Shown here: piece by piece, positions 59,803 through 64,000 of the stretch
Numbering within the stretch: position 1 is the first letter of the stretch
Layout: the number at the start of each line of letters is the position of its first letter
Origin: CAYWRO01 sp964460345
GTDB taxonomy: Bacteria; Planctomycetota; Phycisphaerae; Phycisphaerales; UBA1924
Assembly (NCBI GenBank): GCA_964460345.1
Contig: CAYWRO010000001.1
Coordinates: 47,633-111,632 of the forward strand
Reading direction: 5' to 3'
DNA length: 64,000 nucleotides
Notes under the pieces: model-generated
Told to the model about the DNA's origin: nothing
The model's database searches: none
What the model saw: the letters and a program-made list of their open reading frames with translations, nothing else
Position numbers and translations under genes: made by a program

Positions 59803-61545
59803 CTAGACAAGTGAGAGCAGGGTTTGGGTGAGTTCGTCAACGACCGAGATGTACCGTGCTGCGCCCTGGTACTGGCGCTGGAAGGTGAGCAGGTTGATCG
59901 CTTCTTCATCGATGCTGACGCCGCTGATGGCGGCGCGCTGGGCGTCGAGGGATTCGCGGACCAGAGTGGTTGCGCTGGCGCGCGTGATCGCGGCGTCGGT
60001 GCGGACCGCGAGCGACTGCATGGATTCCAGCCAGGCGTCGCGGATGCTCAGGCCGTTCAGCGCCGCGTTGGCTTCGTCCTGCAGCAGCGCGATCGACAGC
60101 GCTGCGCCGCTGTCGGAGGGCTTCCCGTCAACAATGCGGCCGGTGTTCAGCAGGTTCGGCGTTTCCTGCAGGGCCTGGCGGACATCGATCGTCTGCGCGT
60201 CCGTGCCCGTAAAGTACGTGTTGACGCCGAGCACCGCCAGCACGCCGGAGGTGTCCTCTGAGAAGCCGACGGCATAGCCATCGGCGGCGTTGATCGACAG
60301 CGTGCCGTCCGGGTTGATCGAGGCGTTGAGATTGGAAACCCCGTTGATCGCCGCGGCGATGTCCGCCAGCGAGGTATCGTCGCCGTATCCCGGCGCGCCG
60401 CTGGAATCCATGCCGTCCAGGTCGACGTCGATCCGGACCGTCTCGCTGGCGCCGGTGGTCTGGTTGGTCACGGTGACGAGGAAGCCGCCGTTGACTGCCT
60501 GAAAGGGCAGGCCGGCGAGGCTGGCGTTGGTGGGATCGTTCAGAGCTCGGTTGACGTCGGCCGGGGAGACGACCTGCGTGCCCCGGACGCTGGTCAGGGG
60601 CGTGGTGCTGTAGCCGGTCGAGTGAATGCGGTTCACCTGGAAGATGAGTTGGGCCGCGATGTCATCGAGCCGGGTGATCGTGTCGTTGACGAGCGTGTCG
60701 CGCTGGTTGAGCAGGGCGCCGACGGACCCGGCGCGGACGTTGAGGTTCTGCCCGTCCTGCTTGACGGCGACCGCCACGTTGACTTGGTCTCCCTCGGTGG
60801 TGCGCTCGACCTCCAGGCCGCGGGACACGCCGGCGAGCACGACCGGGATGGAGCCGACAAGCACGTCGAGCGTTCCCGAGGGCTGCTCGATCGTGGTGAC
60901 GTCGAGGTACTGGGCCAGCTCAGTGATGAGGGCGTCGCGCTGGTCGCGCAGGGAGTTGGCGACCGTGGTGCCGGCCTCGGCGTTGACAATAGCGGTATTG
61001 AGGTTGGCGATCTGGCCGAGCAGGTCGTCGGCCGCCTGCACCGTGGCCTCGAGTTGATCGTCAATCTGGCGGCGCATGGAGGTAAGGTCGCCGCGCATCT
61101 GGCGCATGTGGTCGGCCAGCGCTGCGCCCTGCTGGACCACCAGCGAGCGCGCCCCAGTTGCCGCGGGGGTGTTGGCCAGTTCGCTCCAGGAGTTGAAGAA
61201 TCGCGACAACTCACTGGACAGGTCGTGCTCGCTCAGTTCGTTGAGCGTGGCCTCAACGGTCGAGAGAAGCTGCAGGTCGACCGAGGCGGAGGCCTCCTGC
61301 GAGATGCCCGTCCAGAGGCGGGCCTGCAGGGCGGTGTCGACCTGGCGGTGAATGCCCTGAATCTGAACGCCGCGGCCGACGTAGGCGTTGCCGTAGCGTG
61401 CGCCCGTGGCGGGAATGAGGCCGATCGTCTGCCGCGAATACCCGCGCGTGGCGGCGTTGGCGAAGTTGTTACCCGTGACCTCGATCGCCAGCGCCGAGGC
61501 GTTGAGTGCCGACCGGCCGAGATGGAGTGCGGAGGTGAGGCCCAT
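59803..61545 (-). CDS. flgK: Flagellar hook-associated protein FlgK
   Basis: 580 residues. The N-terminal ALHLGRSALNASALAIEVTGNNFANAATRGYSRQ signature (seen here in two overlapping segments), a long coiled-coil D1 region and the C-terminal EEAINLLTFQRQYQGAARYISVVDELTQTLLSLV-type end (shown in pieces: NLLTFQRQYQGAARYI) are typical. It is the first junction protein after the hook. The ATG has no clear Shine-Dalgarno because its upstream region is a filler repeat. Confidence 0.95.
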   Translation of the reverse strand: MGLTSALHLGRSALNASALAIEVTGNNFANAATRGYSRQTIGLIPATGARYGNAYVGRGVQIQGIHRQVDTALQARLWTGISQEASASVDLQLLSTVEATLNELSEHDLSSELSRFFNSWSELANTPAATGARSLVVQQGAALADHMRQMRGDLTSMRRQIDDQLEATVQAADDLLGQIANLNTAIVNAEAGTTVANSLRDQRDALITELAQYLDVTTIEQPSGTLDVLVGSIPVVLAGVSRGLEVERTTEGDQVNVAVAVKQDGQNLNVRAGSVGALLNQRDTLVNDTITRLDDIAAQLIFQVNRIHSTGYSTTPLTSVRGTQVVSPADVNRALNDPTNASLAGLPFQAVNGGFLVTVTNQTTGASETVRIDVDLDGMDSSGAPGYGDDTSLADIAAAINGVSNLNASINPDGTLSINAADGYAVGFSEDTSGVLAVLGVNTYFTGTDAQTIDVRQALQETPNLLNTGRIVDGKPSDSGAALSIALLQDEANAALNGLSIRDAWLESMQSLAVRTDAAITRASATTLVRESLDAQRAAISGVSIDEEAINLLTFQRQYQGAARYISVVDELTQTLLSLV

Positions 61546-61552
61546 GGCAGTT

Positions 61553-61580
61553 TACAGTTGATAGTGGACAGTGGACAGTG
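61553..61580. repeat. Short-word filler repeat, AGTGGACAGTG class
   Basis: Reverse complement of the words at 19421-19453 (AGTGGACAGTGGACAGTG with flanks), just upstream of the flgK start. Confidence 0.65.
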
Positions 61581-61600
61581 GGGGAGCGGGGTTGGGGGGG

Positions 61601-62110
61601 TCAGGTGACGAGGTCGAGGGCGGTGGTGACCTGGACGGGTGAGTCGACGCTGCCGCGGCGGCCGTAGGTGCCGGCGTGGCTGAGCTTGCGGGCGACCTGC
61701 TTCATCAGCCCCTGCATGTGTTCGGCGAGTGCGTCGGCGGCGATTCGGACGGCGCGCTGTTCGCGGGAGATCCGGCTGGCGACGTCGCGGATGCGTTCGG
61801 CGAGCGTGGTGAGCGTCTCGCGGGCGTGCGGGAAGGCCGCGGCGAGGGAGGGAAGCGTCGCCGAGGCGTGCGGGGCGAGGGCGGCGGCGAGCTGTCCGCG
61901 CCGGTGTTCGAGCCGGCCGATGCGCTCGGCGGCCTGCTGCTGCAGTTCATTCACCTGCTGCAGGGCGAGCATGTCGGCGGTGGCGACGGCCTCTCGATGC
62001 CGGATCGTGATGGGCAGGAGGTCTTCGTGCTCCTTGAGGAGCGCCGCAAGGACGGCGGTGAGTTCGTCGACGAGTGCGGCCGGGTCGGGTTGTGGCGTCG
62101 GCTTGCTCAT
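61601..62110 (-). CDS. flgN: Flagellar protein FlgN
   Basis: 169 residues, helical. Features of the FlgN export chaperone family are LVDELTAVLAALLKEHEDLLPITIRHREAVATAD (read in two parts) and a coiled-coil body, with a C-terminal part ending SPVQVTTALDLVT. FlgN holds FlgK and FlgL until export. It lies directly before flgK, its likely client. Its start overlaps the flgJ-like stop as ATGA. Confidence 0.88.
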   Translation of the reverse strand: MSKPTPQPDPAALVDELTAVLAALLKEHEDLLPITIRHREAVATADMLALQQVNELQQQAAERIGRLEHRRGQLAAALAPHASATLPSLAAAFPHARETLTTLAERIRDVASRISREQRAVRIAADALAEHMQGLMKQVARKLSHAGTYGRRGSVDSPVQVTTALDLVT

Positions 62111-62532
62111 GGGGTGACCTCGGTCGGAGCGCTGTCGCGTGCCGCGGGCGTTTGCGGCGCGGCGTTCATGCCGGAGCGAGTGAGCAGATCGTGTGCCAGT
62201 CGATCAACGAGCGGAAAGTGCGCTGCGCGGGTGATGCGCTGCGCAAGTTCCGCATCCATAAGCGCACGAAACTGCTTCTCCGCCGTGGAAGGGGCGAAGG
62301 GTGGCGCGGCTTCGCTGCTCTCGCGCAGTTGCGTGAGGATGGGGTTGATGAGCGTCGACGCGACGAAGCGCTGGGCGGCGTCGCGCGCCTCCTCAGCGCC
62401 GGCTTTGGAAGGCAGGCGCGTGGCCTGGGCGAGCACCTGTGAGAACGACGCCTGGTCCGCGGCGAGCGGCACGGCGGCGTCGTGGGCGCTGGAGGGTGTA
62501 AAGGGTGAGGTTGAGACGGCGTGGATGGACAT
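62107..62532 (-). CDS. flgJ: Rod-binding protein, FlgJ N-terminal domain only
   Basis: 141 residues. The rod-binding domain pattern is FVASTLINPILTQLRE, TAEKQFRALMDAELAQRITRA and PLVDRLAHDLLTR. The muramidase half found in enterobacterial FlgJ is absent, as in many other phyla, so another enzyme must open the peptidoglycan. It overlaps flgN by four bases. Confidence 0.82.
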   Translation of the reverse strand: MSIHAVSTSPFTPSSAHDAAVPLAADQASFSQVLAQATRLPSKAGAEEARDAAQRFVASTLINPILTQLRESSEAAPPFAPSTAEKQFRALMDAELAQRITRAAHFPLVDRLAHDLLTRSGMNAAPQTPAARDSAPTEVTP

Positions 62533-62616
62533 GGCGGACGGGATCGACGGTGCGGGACGTGAGAGCGAGGGGGTTACATGGTTCGGCTCGAAGCCGGCGG
62601 TCCAGGGTGGAGGGCG

Positions 62617-63777
62617 TCAATCGTCGATGATGAAGCGTGCGTGGAGGCGGCCGCTGCGGTGGATCTGGGCGAGAATCGCAATCTGGTCCTCGACGGGGAT
62701 GTCGAGTTGCTTGAAGGCGGCCAGCAGGTCCTGGATGCGGGCGCTCTCGCTCGGGCGCGCGGTGGAGCCGAACTGCGTCCACTGCTCCGTGGCGATGCGC
62801 GGGGCTTGCGCGGGATCGGGCGCTGCGGCCGCGGGCGTGGTTGTCGTGATGGTCAGGTTGCGGTGGTTGACCATCACGGCGGAGATCTCAACATCGCCGG
62901 TGATCACGATGGACCCTGTGCGGCGGTTGACGATGACCTGTGCCGGCAGATCGAGCAGGTTGGGGCTGAAGCGCTTCGTCAGAATGGTCGTGATGAAGTT
63001 GGACGGGTTGCCGCGTTCCTCGGCGGGAACGTCGATGCGGACCATGCTGTCGTCGATGACCGTGGCGACGGGCCGGCGCAGCGTGCTCTCATCGGCCAGG
63101 TCGGTGTAGATGCCGTTCACCTCGGTGGCGATCGTCTGGGCGACCTGCCAGGAGCGAAACGGTTCGCGCAGGATCAGGTTGAAGGAAGCGCGGTTGATCG
63201 GGTTCAGGACGTCCTGCACCATCTGCGCGCCGGAGCGGATCTTGCCGACGGTGGGCACCGCGCGGTCCTCGACGGTGATGCGTCCGGAGGCGAAGGCGTA
63301 CACGGGGCTGCCGGGCAAAGGGCCGCGCAGCGGCGCGATGATCAGCTCTCCCCCGTCGAGATTCGTCGCGCTGTGCATCGCCGAGACCGTGATCGTGAAG
63401 CGGTCATCGGCGCGGGCGCCGGTCTCGGGGATTTCGCAACTCACCCACACGATCGCGGCGGACTTGGCCTTGCCGAGCGACTCCAGGTCCGGCAGCGGGT
63501 TGCCGCTGTTGGCGTACGCCGCGGCGAGCGGGCGGGCCAGGACAAGCTCGGAGCCGGAATCGCCCGTGCCGGGCAGCCCCACGACGATGCCGACGCCGCG
63601 AAGGTGAAAGGCGCCCTGTCCCTCCATGCGGACGAGGTCCTGGATGGAGATCGCGGCGAGGTCGCGCCCCCCACCCCCCCCGGTGACGGGCGTGCTCAGC
63701 GCCGGTTGCGCGGCGGCGAGGGCGCAAAGCGCAAAGGTTGCGCTGAGGAGGGCGATGATTGGGTGGAGGTTGCGCAT
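62617..63777 (-). CDS. flgI: Flagellar P-ring protein FlgI
   Basis: 386 residues. A signal peptide (ALLSATFALCALAAAQ) precedes the FlgI core: GRDLAAISIQDLV, GVGIVVGLPGTGDSG, NLDGGELIIAPLRG and RTGSIVITGDVEISAVMVNHRNLTI (given in two parts). It makes the periplasmic P ring around the rod, which shows that the cell has an outer membrane and peptidoglycan-type envelope. The ATG at 63777 has AGGAG about ten bases before it. The upstream 223 bases at the window end contain filler repeat; flgH may be beyond. Confidence 0.95.
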   Translation of the reverse strand: MRNLHPIIALLSATFALCALAAAQPALSTPVTGGGGGRDLAAISIQDLVRMEGQGAFHLRGVGIVVGLPGTGDSGSELVLARPLAAAYANSGNPLPDLESLGKAKSAAIVWVSCEIPETGARADDRFTITVSAMHSATNLDGGELIIAPLRGPLPGSPVYAFASGRITVEDRAVPTVGKIRSGAQMVQDVLNPINRASFNLILREPFRSWQVAQTIATEVNGIYTDLADESTLRRPVATVIDDSMVRIDVPAEERGNPSNFITTILTKRFSPNLLDLPAQVIVNRRTGSIVITGDVEISAVMVNHRNLTITTTTPAAAAPDPAQAPRIATEQWTQFGSTARPSESARIQDLLAAFKQLDIPVEDQIAILAQIHRSGRLHARFIIDD

Positions 63778-63840
63778 CCTGCTGGTCTCCTGTGCGGTCA
63801 GGAGAGGGGGACGCGAAGGGCGTGCCGGGAGGGGATGGGG

Positions 63841-63889
63841 AGTGAAGAGGTGGGGAGGTGGGGAGGTGGGGAGGTGAAGAGGTGAAAAG
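63841..63889. repeat. Short-word filler repeat, GGTGAAGAGG class
   Basis: About five degenerate copies of GAAGAGGTGGGGAGGTG upstream of flgI. The remaining bases to 64000 show no gene that I can support. Confidence 0.7.
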
Positions 63890-64000
63890 CGGGCGGAGGG
63901 GATGGGGGGGTGGGGTTGTGACGGTTGGTCGCTGGATCAGGGGGGCTGTAGCGCCCGGGGAGATGGTTGACGGGTGTTCGGCGACATAGTTTACACGTTG

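Overview
The window is high-GC DNA from a flagellated, Gram-negative-type planctomycete, most likely class Phycisphaerae. The main evidence is two secreted proteins ending in paired dockerin-like DVFDLLAYLDLWF repeats, typical of Phycisphaerales. Supporting evidence is two exported proteins with a PAP/PAPGSALL plus Arg-rich sorting tail, a futalosine-pathway mqnE, a DUF1559-type prepilin, many lipoproteins, and flagellar P-ring and hook-junction genes. No phage, insertion sequence, CRISPR array or rRNA was seen. One tRNA, tRNA-Leu(CAA), is present. The assignment is an inference from gene content and has not been tested by a phylogenetic search.

Layout. 0-10 kb: the end of mqnE, then mostly minus-strand housekeeping and metabolic genes: a TPR lipoprotein, endonuclease IV, an HD-like protein, pyroglutamyl peptidase, two GNAT acetyltransferases, a citryl-CoA-lyase-like protein, and a SucC-like/SucD-like CoA ligase pair. 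10-12 kb: two exported proteins with sorting tails. 11.8-18.5 kb: an eight-gene minus-strand chaperone cluster, in transcription order groEL1, small unknown gene, groES, four-helix-bundle gene, groEL2, dnaJ, grpE, FmdB-type zinc ribbon. 18.5-19.4 kb: a repeat-filled intergenic region with 21-bp and 42-bp tandem repeats and short-word filler. 19.4-23.5 kb: nuoA, then a tightly packed operon of DUF2752 membrane protein, two lipoproteins, a glycosyltransferase-like protein and a low-molecular-weight tyrosine phosphatase. 23.6-30.5 kb: exported sugar-metabolism enzymes, tRNA-Leu, a DUF502 membrane protein and a large dockerin-tailed protein. 30.6-35 kb: prfB with a programmed +1 frameshift, then a three-gene ECF sigma operon joined by ATGA overlaps. 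35-43 kb: an SDR, ispF, a lipoprotein, a prepilin, an N-formylglutamate-amidohydrolase-like/GCS2 ligase pair, a tyrosine recombinase, and a dockerin-tailed protein with a possible cysteine-peptidase domain. 43-50 kb: a coiled-coil protein, a pseudouridine synthase, a small P-loop kinase, an acetamidase/formamidase, a BrkB-like membrane protein and nuoB. 50.7-52.9 kb: a C39-like peptidase coupled to a RimK-type ATP-grasp ligase. 53-63.8 kb: a flagellar cluster in transcription order flgI, flgJ-like, flgN, flgK, flgL, fliW, csrA, flagellin 2, flagellin 1.

How the parts may work together. The chaperone cluster holds all of DnaJ, GrpE, GroES and two different GroELs. The flagellar cluster holds the FliW-CsrA switch next to the two flagellins it probably controls, and both flagellin leaders share a GGA-rich Shine-Dalgarno decamer. 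The best candidates for a less-described system are the peptide-ligase genes, which are split over two loci (GCS2 plus amidohydrolase; C39 peptidase plus RimK ATP-grasp), and the SucCD-like plus citryl-CoA-lyase-like enzymes, which could together form a split ATP-citrate-lyase-type route. Recurrent palindromes and word-repeat fillers at gene borders are the main non-coding feature.
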